A stretch of 64,000 nt of DNA, from the NCBI RefSeq assembly GCF_000152705.1, contig NZ_CH672413.1:2794139-2858138 (forward strand), in the 5' to 3' direction. Made by a program: the position numbers and the translations under genes. The DNA is from Janibacter sp. HTCC2649. GTDB lineage: Bacteria; Actinomycetota; Actinomycetes; Actinomycetales; Dermatophilaceae. Within the stretch, counting starts at the first letter, position 1. Every line of letters begins with the position of its first letter. Below the pieces are notes generated by a model. The model was not told the origin of the DNA. It did not search any database and saw only the letters and a list, made by a program, of their open reading frames with translations. Shown here piece after piece: positions 1 to 8,223 of the stretch.

Positions 1-605
1 TCGACCAGCTCCAGCTTCTCGAGCTTCGCGAGCTCCGGGGTGTCACCGCCGTCGATCCACTCCTTTGCCTGCGCCGGCGAGAACTCCGGGCAGATCAGCA
101 CCCCCGGAACGGTGAATCGCCGCTCGTCCTGCAGGTGCACGACCCCTCGGGTCACGCCCACCGGCACGGGAACCATGTCATCGGCGATGGAGGCCTTGAG
201 CTCGTCGTCGATGTCGTCCGAGTCCGGTCCTGCGAACTTCTCCCACCCCGGGAACCCCATGAGTCCGTCGACCGGCTCGAAGAAGTCGGCATGGGTCGCG
301 CCGTCCTCCTCGGGGAACCCACCGATGAACACGACCGATGCGACCTTGTCGGGCCGGGCGTCGGCGGCGAGCCAGGCAAGGCTGCAGGCGGCCGAATGGC
401 CGACGACGACGGCAGGCTCGGGAGCTGCGTCGACCGCGGCGAGCACCGCTGCCACCTGGTCCTCGAGCGTCGCGCTCGCGTCGCCATCGCCCTGACCGGG
501 CAGTGACACGGGCACCGCGGTGTGGCCCAGCGCGGTGAGTTCCGGCGCGACGGCGTCCCACGCCGATGAGGTGAGCCAGAGTCCGCCGATGAGGACGATG
601 TGCAT
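1..605 (-). CDS. alpha/beta hydrolase, 3' end outside window
   Basis: The reading frame opens at an ATG (complement of 603-605) and stays open to base 1, about 201 residues, so the C-terminus is missing. The N-terminus MHIVLIGGLW gives the first strand and oxyanion segment of an alpha/beta hydrolase fold. The nucleophile elbow GHSAA puts the catalytic Ser at about residue 71. The acid and histidine are expected further on; the His is not visible. The protein looks cytoplasmic, with no signal peptide. The substrate cannot be told. It is transcribed away from a WYL regulator with about 108 bp between them, so that regulator is the likely controller (inference). The family call is good; the reaction is unknown. 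Confidence 0.8.
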   Translation of the reverse strand, partial: MHIVLIGGLWLTSSAWDAVAPELTALGHTAVPVSLPGQGDGDASATLEDQVAAVLAAVDAAPEPAVVVGHSAACSLAWLAADARPDKVASVVFIGGFPEEDGATHADFFEPVDGLMGFPGWEKFAGPDSDDIDDELKASIADDMVPVPVGVTRGVVHLQDERRFTVPGVLICPEFSPAQAKEWIDGGDTPELAKLEKLELV

Positions 606-713
606 GGTCAGGTCTCCTTGGGTCGGGGAAGTGTCGTGCTCGGTCCGACCACCGTAGGTCGCGTTGCGGACGAAACACTTCCGGTATGCCGTCCGGCGTG
701 CCATCGTTTCGTC

Positions 714-1712
714 GTGCCCTTCGATTCCGCCACGTCCGCAGAGTTGAGCCCCACCGCCCGCGCCCTGCTCACCCTCGAGGTGCTGCAGAACCGGCCCGGG
801 GTCACGGCCGGCGAGCTGGCTCGCCGGTTGGGGGTGACCGAACGCGCGACGCGACGACACATCGCGATCCTGCGTGAGGCCGGCATACCCGTCGAGTCGA
901 TGCGCGGACCGCACGGCGGCTACACGTTGGGTCGCGGCGCGGCCCTCGCCCCCGTCGTCTTCACCGAGACCGAAGCGCTCAGCCTCGTCATGGCCGTCAT
1001 CGACAGCCACCCCAGTGCCGCGAGCGCGACCGGCGCCGACGGTGAGGCCGACGCGGTGGGCTCCGCGCTCGACAAAGTCGTCCGGGCCCTGCCCCGGGCC
1101 GCCGGTCGAGAAGCCGCCGCCTTGCGCGAGCACGCCTGCGCCACACCGGATCGCTACCCGAGGCGGCCGGACCCGGCCACGACGAGCGCCCTCGTGGCCG
1201 CGAGCGCCGACCGCCACCAGGTGCGCATCACCTACGGCAGCGAGTCCGGCAAGACCTGGGAGGACGTCACCGATCCGTGGGCGGTCGTCGTCCGGCACAC
1301 CCGCTGGTACCTCCTGTGTCGCTCGCACCGGGCCGACGCCGTGCGCACCTATCGGATCGACCGGATCCGCGAGGTCGTCGACCTCGACGAGAGCTTCACG
1401 CCGCCGGCCGACCTCGACCCCGTCAGCTCCCTCGAGGAGCACCTCGGGATCGGCTGGGAGTTCGAGACGCGGGTCGTGTTCGACGTGTCTCTCACGGAGG
1501 CACAGCGGTGGGTGCACCCGGCCATGGGAGTCCTCGAACGGCATACCGACGGCTGTGTTCTCGTGGGCAGCACGAGCAACCCGACGATGTACGCCAGGGA
1601 GTGGCTGGCCCGCATTCCGCTGCCCCTGCGGGTCGAGGGCGGGCCGGAACTGGTCGACGCCATGAGGTTGGTTGCCGCGCAGTTGCAGGCCGCTGTGGCC
1701 CCCACCACCTGA
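714..1712 (+). CDS. HTH and WYL-domain transcriptional regulator
   Basis: A 332-aa cytoplasmic regulator with an N-terminal DeoR/HTH_11-like winged helix (about residues 15-62, LARRLGVTERATRRHIAIL) followed by a WYL domain containing the signature RWYLLCRS. WYL proteins in actinobacteria are ligand-responsive regulators, often of nucleic-acid stress or of a neighbouring enzyme. The start chosen is the GTG at 714 (VPFDSATSAELSP); the longer frame from 600 would run into the divergent hydrolase gene and begins with non-conserved residues. It is divergent from the hydrolase at 1-605, suggesting local control (inference). A hairpin spans its stop codon. The ligand is unknown. Confidence 0.82.
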   Translation: MPFDSATSAELSPTARALLTLEVLQNRPGVTAGELARRLGVTERATRRHIAILREAGIPVESMRGPHGGYTLGRGAALAPVVFTETEALSLVMAVIDSHPSAASATGADGEADAVGSALDKVVRALPRAAGREAAALREHACATPDRYPRRPDPATTSALVAASADRHQVRITYGSESGKTWEDVTDPWAVVVRHTRWYLLCRSHRADAVRTYRIDRIREVVDLDESFTPPADLDPVSSLEEHLGIGWEFETRVVFDVSLTEAQRWVHPAMGVLERHTDGCVLVGSTSNPTMYAREWLARIPLPLRVEGGPELVDAMRLVAAQLQAAVAPTT

Positions 1713-1722
1713 GCGTGGGGGC
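1698..1722 (+). terminator. hairpin terminator over the stop of the WYL gene
   Basis: An 8-bp GC-only stem, gcccccac (1698-1705) with gtgggggc (1715-1722), closes a 9-nt loop holding the TGA stop. No T-run follows, so this is a candidate intrinsic terminator of the U-tract-less actinobacterial type. Confidence 0.45.
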
Positions 1723-1833
1723 GCGACTTCCTGAATGTGGCACTCAGGTTCGGGGCGTCATACTGGATCAGGCGCCCCCTGCCCAGTGGGTGGTGTGCGC
1801 CCTTGTCCGCATCGTCTGCCCCGAAAGTTCTTC

Positions 1834-4059
1834 ATGAGCAACGCACCCCGCTCGCGCGCCGAGGCCCGCCGTCTCAATGAGGCCTCCCCACGCCGGTCGA
1901 GCAAGGGCGCCCGCAGGGCGTGGCCGCGCCGGATCCTCTACACGCTGATCGGCCTGTTCGTCCTCGGTGTCGCCGGTGTCGGGGTCGCCTACACCCTGAC
2001 CGACGTGCCCAAGCCCAACGATCTCGCGGTGGCGCAGACCAACGTCTTCTACTACGCCGACGGCAAGACCGAGATCGGTCGCATCTCCGACCAGAACCGC
2101 GAGAACGTCGAGCTCAAGCAGATCCCGTTGCCGGTGCAGCACGCGATGATCGCCGCGGAGGACCGCAACTTCTACAAGAACAACGGCATCTCACCGACCG
2201 GCATCGCTCGCGCCGTGTGGGTTGCGGTCAAGGGTGGTGCGGCGACGCAGGGTGGCTCGACGATCACCCAGCAGTACGTCAAGAACTACTTCCTCAGCCA
2301 GGACCGCACGCTGTCGCGCAAGGCCCGCGAGATCCTCATCTCGGTCAAGATCGACGGGCAGCAGTCCAAGGACGAGATCCTCCAGAACTACTTCAACACC
2401 ATCTACTACGGGCGCGGCGCCTACGGCATCCAGACCGCCGCGAAGGCCTACTTCGGCAAGGACGTCTCCAAGCTGACCCCGGCCGAGGGCGCCTTCCTCG
2501 CCGCCGCGATCCGTGGCCCCTCGTTCTACGACCCGCGCCTGGGTGCGGATCAGAAGAAGAACGCCCAGAACCGGTCGGCCTACATCCTCGACGCGATGGT
2601 GACGGAGGGCTGGCTGACGCCGGAGCAGCGTGCCGCCGCGACCTTCCCCACCGACAAGGAGTTCATCCCCTACAAGGCGCCGTCGGCCACCGGCACCAAG
2701 GGCTACGTCATGGAGCTGGTCAAGTCCGAGTTGGCCAAGAAGCTCAAGCTGACCGAGGCGGATCTCTCCCGTGGCGGGCTGCGGGTCGTCACGACGATCG
2801 ACAAGAAGAAGCAGGACGCCGCCGAGGAGGCGGTCAAGGACCGCATCCCCAAGGAGTCCAAGGACCTCCACGTCGGCCTCGCGTCGATCAAGCCCGGCGA
2901 CGGCGCCGTGGAGGCGCTCTACGGTGGCGCGGACTATGCCAAGAACCAGTTCAACACCGCGACCGACGCCACGATGCAGGCCGGGTCGACGTTCAAGGTC
3001 TTCGCCCTCATCGCCGCCCTCCAAAGTGGTGACCTGAGCATCCGCAACTCGTTCAACGGATCCAGCCCGCAGTACTTCGAGAAGTTCTCGAACCCCGGTG
3101 GGGCGACCGACTTCAACCGGCGCGGTGGGGTGAAGAACTTCAACAACACGGACTGGGGTCGGATCACGGTTCCCACGGCCACGGCGAACTCGGTCAACAC
3201 CGTCTACGCCCAGATCAACATCCTCGCCGGCCCCAAGAACACGGCGGCCGCTGCGACCAAGGCTGGCGTCACGGCCAAGCTCGATGTCAACTACGCCAAC
3301 GTGCTCGGCACCGACAACGTCAAGGTCATCGACATGGCCAATGCCTACGCGACGCTCGCGGCCAAGGGCAGGAAGGCGACTCCGTACTACGTGAAGTCCG
3401 TGACGTCCACCGACGGCTCGTTCAACTACAAGGCCAAGCCCGTCACGACCGAGGTCTTCGACCCCAAGCTCGTGTCGGACGTCGTCTACTGCATGCAGCA
3501 GGTCATCGAGCGGGGCAGCGGCGAGTACGCCGGAGGCCGCCTCGACCGTGAGGCAGCGGGCAAGACCGGCACCTCGAGCGACAACTACTCCGCGTGGTTC
3601 GACGGCTTCACGCCGCAGCTCGCGACCGCCGTCGGGATGTACAAGGGTGACGGCAAGCAGGTCGAGGCGAACCAGATGAACGACGTCCCCGGCTATGGCG
3701 CCATCACGGGCGCCACGATCCCGGTGCGCATCTGGACCGACTTCATGACCTCGGCGACCGAGGGCATGGAGAAGCTGAAGTTCCCGGAGCCGTCCTACAT
3801 CAACAAGAACGCCGCCCCCAAGCAGACGCAGAAGCCGTCGAACACGGGCGGCAACACCGGTGGCAACACGGGCAGCACCCCGCGGCCGACGACCCAGGCA
3901 CCGTCGTCGACCACGCCGCCGCCCACGCCCACGCCGACTCCCAGCCCCACGGAAACGACGAAGACTCCGAAGCCGACGAAGTCGCCGAGGCCGACGGTGC
4001 CGTTACCGACCTTGACTCCGCAGACCGCGCCAGCGGGCACCAACGAGCAAACCGGCTGA
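1834..4059 (+). CDS. class A penicillin-binding protein (glycosyltransferase/transpeptidase)
   Basis: A bifunctional peptidoglycan synthase of 741 aa that polymerises lipid II and crosslinks stem peptides outside the membrane. There is a basic cytoplasmic N-terminus, one transmembrane segment near residues 32-53 (ILYTLIGLFVLGVAGVGVAY), then a GT51 domain with EDRNFY and QGGSTITQQYVKN motifs. The transpeptidase domain has all three catalytic motifs: STFK (Ser nucleophile), SVN and KTG (AAGKTGTSS). The last ~75 residues are a Thr/Pro-rich low-complexity tail, common in actinobacterial PBP1 homologues. The start is the ATG at 1834; the 33-residue upstream extension is unlikely. It is followed 3 bp later by the GT87-like gene, so the two are probably co-transcribed. 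Similar to mycobacterial PonA1/PonA2; which one is not decided. Confidence 0.92.
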   Translation: MSNAPRSRAEARRLNEASPRRSSKGARRAWPRRILYTLIGLFVLGVAGVGVAYTLTDVPKPNDLAVAQTNVFYYADGKTEIGRISDQNRENVELKQIPLPVQHAMIAAEDRNFYKNNGISPTGIARAVWVAVKGGAATQGGSTITQQYVKNYFLSQDRTLSRKAREILISVKIDGQQSKDEILQNYFNTIYYGRGAYGIQTAAKAYFGKDVSKLTPAEGAFLAAAIRGPSFYDPRLGADQKKNAQNRSAYILDAMVTEGWLTPEQRAAATFPTDKEFIPYKAPSATGTKGYVMELVKSELAKKLKLTEADLSRGGLRVVTTIDKKKQDAAEEAVKDRIPKESKDLHVGLASIKPGDGAVEALYGGADYAKNQFNTATDATMQAGSTFKVFALIAALQSGDLSIRNSFNGSSPQYFEKFSNPGGATDFNRRGGVKNFNNTDWGRITVPTATANSVNTVYAQINILAGPKNTAAAATKAGVTAKLDVNYANVLGTDNVKVIDMANAYATLAAKGRKATPYYVKSVTSTDGSFNYKAKPVTTEVFDPKLVSDVVYCMQQVIERGSGEYAGGRLDREAAGKTGTSSDNYSAWFDGFTPQLATAVGMYKGDGKQVEANQMNDVPGYGAITGATIPVRIWTDFMTSATEGMEKLKFPEPSYINKNAAPKQTQKPSNTGGNTGGNTGSTPRPTTQAPSSTTPPPTPTPTPSPTETTKTPKPTKSPRPTVPLPTLTPQTAPAGTNEQTG

Positions 4060-4062
4060 CCC

Positions 4063-5322
4063 GTGGCCGTTCCCGCTGCAGTTCGTCAACGGGATCGGCC
4101 TCGCTTGGCCGACGCGAGCCTTGCCCCGGTCGCGCTCCTGGCGATGCTGCCGGTTCTTGCATCCCTGTGGAAGCAGGGGCCGTGCCTCCAACAGGGTTGG
4201 GGTGGAACGGAGCCGTTCTGGCGGTTCTGCTACTCCGACCTGGCCGTCGGGGTCCAGACGGCCGACGCGGAACGCGGGATCACGGCATACCTGTCGGGTG
4301 ACGTCCCTCTCGACCAACCGCCGCTGACGGGTTCGGTCGTCTCGCTCATCGCGGGACTCGGGCCGGGCACCGGTGCTCTCGCGACCCAACGGTGGGTTCT
4401 TGGTGTGTGGGCCGTCCTGGCACTCGTGGCGCTGGTCCTCATGGCGTGGTGGGTCCGGACGACGCCCGACCATCGCGGGGACGCCCTCCAGGTCGCCCTC
4501 GCCCCGGTCGCGGCCCTGACGATCCTGCTGTCACCCGACCTGCTCGGAGTCGTCCTCGCGACCGGCGGGCTGTGGGCGTGGAGCCGGCGACATCCCGCCC
4601 TGGCCGGTGCCCTGCTCGGAGCCGGGCTCATGGCGCGGACCTATCCCGCCTTGCTGCTCCTCGTCGTCGCCGTCCAGGCGTGGCGCACCGGACGAGAGCG
4701 CGAGCTGCCCCGGTTCGGTGGGGCGGCACTCGCGGCCGCCGCCGTCATCGCCCTGCCGTTCCTCATCCTGTCGCCGGGGACGATCACCCGGTCCTGGTCC
4801 GCGTGGTTCGACGCACCTGCCGGTCTGGGGTCGGTCTGGTACCTCCCGACCCTCGCGGGTAGCCCGTGGCCGGCGTCCGTCCTCACCGCCGTGGCGGTGC
4901 TCGGCGTCCTCGTCGCCGTCGTGCTCGCTGCCCTGCTCGTCCTCGGCGCTCCGTGGGCCCCGCGCCTGGGAGCCGTGGCCCTGCTCGCGGTTGCCGTGGT
5001 CCTCATCAGCGGCAAGTCGTTCCCCGTCCAGACCTCCCTGTGGCTCGTGCCGCTCGTGGCGCTCGCCGGGTTGCGCTGGCGCGACCACCTCGTGTGGGCG
5101 CTTGCGGAGGCGGTGCACTTCATGGCGGTCTGGCTCTATCTGAGCGGCCTGCAGAACCCCGACAAGTCCCTTCCACCCGGGTGGTATGCCGTGGCGCTCC
5201 TCCTGCGCGTCGGGGCCGTCGGCTTCCTGGCCGTGCGTGCGTGGCAGACCGCCACCGGGCCCGGCGACGACACCGATGACCTGGAGACGTCCGAGCGGCA
5301 GGCGTTCGACGCGCTGATTTAG
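4063..5322 (+). CDS. GT87/DUF2029-like polytopic membrane protein
   Basis: A 419-aa integral membrane protein with many hydrophobic segments (e.g. VLGVWAVLALVALVLMAWW, AALAAAAVIALPFLIL). The long loop after the first segment (about residues 33-90) and the overall layout resemble polyprenyl-phosphate-mannose-dependent mannosyltransferases (GT87, formerly DUF2029), which add sugars to envelope glycolipids. This gene class commonly sits between a PBP and rpsF in actinobacteria. The GTG start at 4063 lies 3 bp after the PBP stop. The catalytic role is inferred from family layout only; a structural membrane protein of cell division is an alternative. Confidence 0.65.
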   Translation: MAVPAAVRQRDRPRLADASLAPVALLAMLPVLASLWKQGPCLQQGWGGTEPFWRFCYSDLAVGVQTADAERGITAYLSGDVPLDQPPLTGSVVSLIAGLGPGTGALATQRWVLGVWAVLALVALVLMAWWVRTTPDHRGDALQVALAPVAALTILLSPDLLGVVLATGGLWAWSRRHPALAGALLGAGLMARTYPALLLLVVAVQAWRTGRERELPRFGGAALAAAAVIALPFLILSPGTITRSWSAWFDAPAGLGSVWYLPTLAGSPWPASVLTAVAVLGVLVAVVLAALLVLGAPWAPRLGAVALLAVAVVLISGKSFPVQTSLWLVPLVALAGLRWRDHLVWALAEAVHFMAVWLYLSGLQNPDKSLPPGWYAVALLLRVGAVGFLAVRAWQTATGPGDDTDDLETSERQAFDALI

Positions 5323-5366
5323 TTGTATGCCGTCCAGCCCGGTACCCTTGCCCAGTTACCAGTGCC

Positions 5367-5431
5367 CTGTGGACAACTCCACAGCCGTGTCGGTAGCGAT
5401 GCATACCCTCCTGTCACGGAGAGACCGTGAC
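5367..5431 (+). promoter_or_regulatory. rpsF leader with two hairpins
   Basis: The 138-bp gap before rpsF holds two perfect small hairpins: ctgtgga/tccacag (5367-5384) and gtcacgg/ccgtgac (5413-5431). A strong Shine-Dalgarno, gaaggagg, precedes the rpsF ATG. The S6:S18 complex is known to bind rpsF leaders in several bacteria; whether the second hairpin plays that part here is inference. No clear -10/-35 pair is visible. Confidence 0.4.
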
Positions 5432-5460
5432 CGTTCAGACCGAAGGAGGCGGGTTAACGC

Positions 5461-5748
5461 ATGCGTCAGTACGAACTCATGGTCATCCTCGACCCAGAAC
5501 TCGACGACCGCACGGTTCAGCCGTCGCTCGACAAGTTCCTCACCGTCATCACCAAGGACGGTGGCACCGTCGACAACGTCGACATCTGGGGCCGCCGTCG
5601 CCTGGCCTACGAGATCAAGAAGAAGGCCGAGGGCATCTACGCCATCGTCGACTTCACCTCGGAGCCGGCAACCGCCAAGGAGCTGGACCGTCAGCTCGGG
5701 CTCAACGAGTCGATCATGCGGACCAAGCTCCTGCGCCCCGGCGCCTGA
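5461..5748 (+). CDS. rpsF: 30S ribosomal protein S6
   Basis: A 95-aa protein with the typical S6 start [16 protein letters not shown] and a beta-alpha-beta core. The central [10 protein letters not shown] and the C-terminal [12 protein letters not shown] segments are diagnostic. S6 binds S18 and 16S rRNA on the platform of the small subunit. The ATG at 5461 follows a gaaggaggcgg ribosome-binding site. First gene of rpsF-ssb-rpsR-rplI, all on the plus strand. Length is normal. Confidence 0.98.
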   Translation: MRQYELMVILDPELDDRTVQPSLDKFLTVITKDGGTVDNVDIWGRRRLAYEIKKKAEGIYAIVDFTSEPATAKELDRQLGLNESIMRTKLLRPGA

Positions 5749-5867
5749 GCCTCGTCTTCACCGACTCAACAGCGCAACCCAGCGACTCGTCGCTGACCCA
5801 GCTGCACGGCATACCTGAATTGCCCGTACCGCGTCACACTGCACCCAGACCAAAGGGGATCTGATCC

Positions 5868-6485
5868 ATGGCAGGCGAGACCGTCATCACGATTGTCGGG
5901 AACCTCACCGGTGACCCCGAGCTGCGCTTCACTCCGTCCGGCGCTGCCGTCGCGAACTTCACCGTGGCCTCCACGCCGCGCACGTTCGACCGTCAGTCCA
6001 ACGAGTGGAAGGACGGCGAAACGCTGTTCATGCGTTGCTCGGTCTGGCGTGACGCGGCGGAGAACGTCGCCGAGTCCCTTGCCCGGGGCACGCGCGTCAT
6101 CGTCACCGGCCGTCTGAAGTCTCGTTCTTACGACACCAAGGAAGGCGAGAAGCGCACAGTCATCGAACTGGACGTCGACGAAGTCGGCCCCTCGATGAAG
6201 TACGCGACCGCCAAGGTCAACAAGACCACCCGCGGCGGAAGCGGCGGCGGTTTTGGTGGTGGCGACGGCGGCTCAGGTGGCGCTGGCGGTCAGGACCCGT
6301 GGGCCACCGGTGGCACCGCACCTCAGGGTGGGGCTTCGCAGGGTCAGGGTCAGGGCGGTTGGGGTGCACCCGGTGGCGGTCAGCCCGCAGCCGGTCAGCC
6401 CGCACCGCAGGGTCAGCCGGGTCAGCAAGGTGGAGCTCAGGGTGGGTGGGGCAACGCCCCGTCCTACGACGAGCCCCCCTTCTGA
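5868..6485 (+). CDS. ssb: single-stranded DNA-binding protein
   Basis: A 205-aa SSB: an OB-fold domain over about residues 1-112 ([20 protein letters not shown], with [18 protein letters not shown]), then a long Gly/Gln/Pro-rich flexible linker, ending in the acidic tip SYDEPPF that docks replication and repair partners. It coats single-stranded DNA at forks and repair sites as a tetramer. It lies between rpsF and rpsR, the usual place in many bacteria; the 119-bp gap after rpsF carries one GGCATAC heptamer (5808). The RBS is aaagggga ahead of the ATG. Confidence 0.97.
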   Translation: MAGETVITIVGNLTGDPELRFTPSGAAVANFTVASTPRTFDRQSNEWKDGETLFMRCSVWRDAAENVAESLARGTRVIVTGRLKSRSYDTKEGEKRTVIELDVDEVGPSMKYATAKVNKTTRGGSGGGFGGGDGGSGGAGGQDPWATGGTAPQGGASQGQGQGGWGAPGGGQPAAGQPAPQGQPGQQGGAQGGWGNAPSYDEPPF

Positions 6486-6579
6486 GCCGAAACGCTCTGC
6501 ACCACACTCAGATTCACACCATCCCTGGGAGACCAGGGCTCATCCGCTGAGTCATCTCAGCGAAAAGGAGAGCACCACG

Positions 6580-6816
6580 ATGGCTAAGCCAGTTGTGCGC
6601 AAGCCCAAGAAGAAGGCCAACCCGCTCAAGGCGGCGAAGGTCGAGAACATTGACTACAAGGACACTGCGCTGCTGCGCAAGTTCATCTCCGACCGCGGCA
6701 AGATCCGCGCTCGTCGGGTGACCGGCGTGTCCGTCCAGGAGCAGCGTCTGATCGCCAACGCGGTCAAGAACGCCCGTGAGATGGCGCTCCTTCCCTACTC
6801 CAGCTCGTCCCGCTGA
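6580..6816 (+). CDS. rpsR: 30S ribosomal protein S18
   Basis: A 78-aa S18 with the core [19 protein letters not shown] and [20 protein letters not shown], which binds 16S rRNA and S6. The ATG at 6580 has an aaaaggag RBS; the longer open frame upstream overlaps ssb and is not used. No CXXC zinc motif is seen, so this is the zinc-free (C-minus) form. In actinobacteria with paralogous S18 genes the other copy usually lies elsewhere. Confidence 0.96.
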   Translation: MAKPVVRKPKKKANPLKAAKVENIDYKDTALLRKFISDRGKIRARRVTGVSVQEQRLIANAVKNAREMALLPYSSSSR

Positions 6817-6848
6817 CGCGCGACCCAGCCCAGAAGGAGAGCTGAACA

Positions 6849-7295
6849 ATGAAGGTGATTCTCACGCACGAGGTCTCGAGCCTCGGCACCGCCGGTGACA
6901 TCGTCGAGGTCAAGGACGGCTACGCCCGCAACTTCCTCTTCCGTCGCGGTCTCGCGACGCAGTGGACCAAGGGTGGACAGAAGCAGGTCGACTCGATCGC
7001 CAAGGGCCGCGAGGTCCGCGAGGTCAAGTCGCTCGAGGAGGCCCAGTCGATCAAGGGCAACCTGGAGTCCAAGGCCGTGACCGTCCCCGCGCACGCCGGC
7101 AAGGAGGGACGTCTCTTCGGTGCCGTCTCGTCCGCCGACATCGCCGCCGCGGTCAAGGCAGCCATTGGCACCGACCTCGACAAGCGCAAGATCGAGGTTC
7201 CGACCCCGATCAAGTCCACGGGTACCCACGAGGCCCTCGTGCGTCTGCACCCCGAGGTGCAGGCCAAGGTCTCGCTCAACGTCGTCGCTGGCTGA
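6849..7295 (+). CDS. rplI: 50S ribosomal protein L9
   Basis: A 148-aa L9. The N-terminal rRNA-binding domain ([20 protein letters not shown], with [14 protein letters not shown]) is joined by a long helix to the C-terminal domain ([14 protein letters not shown]). Last gene of the ribosomal cluster, 32 bp after rpsR, with an agaaggagag RBS, and followed directly by a strong terminator. dnaB, often next in other bacteria, is not here. Confidence 0.97.
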   Translation: MKVILTHEVSSLGTAGDIVEVKDGYARNFLFRRGLATQWTKGGQKQVDSIAKGREVREVKSLEEAQSIKGNLESKAVTVPAHAGKEGRLFGAVSSADIAAAVKAAIGTDLDKRKIEVPTPIKSTGTHEALVRLHPEVQAKVSLNVVAG

Positions 7296-7320
7296 CACAG
7301 CCCCTGACTGACTGAGCACC

Positions 7321-7358
7321 AGCAGCGCCCGATCCCCGCGAGGGGGTCGGGCGCTGCT
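7321..7358 (+). terminator. terminator of the rpsF-rplI operon
   Basis: A 17-bp stem with one G-U pair, 7321-7337 pairing with 7342-7358, and a GCGA tetraloop. Arms begin agcagcgcccg and end cgggcgctgct. It lies 25 bp after the rplI stop. No T-tract follows. Confidence 0.75.
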
Positions 7359-7374
7359 GCGTGCTCGGGGCACG

Positions 7375-7438
7375 AGTCGGGGCCTGTGTGACGAGTCGCC
7401 ACCTCGCGGCACCCCGACTCGTCACAGAACCCCCGACT
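7375..7438. repeat. nested palindrome (REP-like)
   Basis: Outer arms agtcgggg (7375-7382) and ccccgact (7431-7438) enclose perfect inner arms tgtgacgagtcg (7387-7398) and cgactcgtcaca (7415-7426). It lies between the rplI terminator and the HAD gene. It may be an extragenic palindromic element or a second terminator; no matching copy was seen elsewhere in the window. Confidence 0.6.
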
Positions 7439-7512
7439 GGTCGCGTTGCGCGGCCACCCGGCGGGTGGTCACGATTCACTGCGCATGCCACTGCGCCTCT
7501 ACGCTCTCGGAC

Positions 7513-8223
7513 ATGAACTGGGACGACTACGCGGCTGCGCTCTTTGACCTCGACGGGGTCGTCACTCCGACGGCGGAGGTCCACATGCGGGCCTGGTCGG
7601 CGATGTTCAACGAGTTCCTCACGGCGCGGGGTGTCACCGAGCCCTACACGGACGAGGACTACTTCGCCCACGTCGACGGCAAGCCGCGCTATGAGGGCGT
7701 CGCGGCCTTCCTCGCCTCGCGCGACATCGAGCTGCCGCAGGGTGACCCGTCCGATCCCACCTCGGCCGACACCGTCTGTGGTCTCGGCAACCGCAAGAAC
7801 GACGCCTTCAACGAGGTGCTCGAGTCCGATGGTGTCGAGGCCTACCCCGGCTCGGTGCGCCTGCTCGAGGCGCTCGCCGCCCGCAACTTCCCGATGGCGA
7901 TCGTGTCGTCGTCCAAGAACGCCCCCGCCGTCCTCAAGGCTGCTGGCGTCGACCACTTCTTCCCGTTCGTCATGCACGGTGGCCTCGCAGCCGAGCGCGG
8001 CATCGCCGGGAAGCCGGCTCCTGACACCTTTGTCGCAGCAGCCGAGGCCCTTGGGGTGACGCCCGCACAGTCGGTCGTTCTCGAGGACGCGCTCAGCGGC
8101 GTGCAGGCCGGCGCTGCAGGCGGCTTCGGCCTCGTCATCGGTGTCGACCGAGGCGCGGGCTCCGCGGCCCTCACCGACGCCGGCGCCACGCTCGTCGTCA
8201 CGGACCTCGAGGAGCTGCTGTGA
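7513..8223 (+). CDS. HAD hydrolase, beta-phosphoglucomutase-like
   Basis: A 236-aa HAD-superfamily protein. Motif I is FDLDGVVTPT (nucleophile Asp and acid Asp), motif II IVSSSK, and motifs III/IV are GKPAPDTFVAAAEAL and VLEDALSGVQAGAAGG. The cap fits beta-phosphoglucomutases, which convert beta-glucose 1-phosphate into glucose 6-phosphate. It is translationally coupled to the GH65 gene (stop and start overlap by 4 bp), the same pairing as Rv3400-Rv3401 in mycobacteria. The phosphorylase would release beta-glucose 1-phosphate for this enzyme (inference from the pair). The start at the ATG 7513 is preferred over a longer frame from 7465. Confidence 0.88.
   Translation: MNWDDYAAALFDLDGVVTPTAEVHMRAWSAMFNEFLTARGVTEPYTDEDYFAHVDGKPRYEGVAAFLASRDIELPQGDPSDPTSADTVCGLGNRKNDAFNEVLESDGVEAYPGSVRLLEALAARNFPMAIVSSSKNAPAVLKAAGVDHFFPFVMHGGLAAERGIAGKPAPDTFVAAAEALGVTPAQSVVLEDALSGVQAGAAGGFGLVIGVDRGAGSAALTDAGATLVVTDLEELL

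Noticed and set aside
5413-5431. Riboswitch before rpsF
   Set aside because: Only short hairpins; no recognisable metabolite-binding core.
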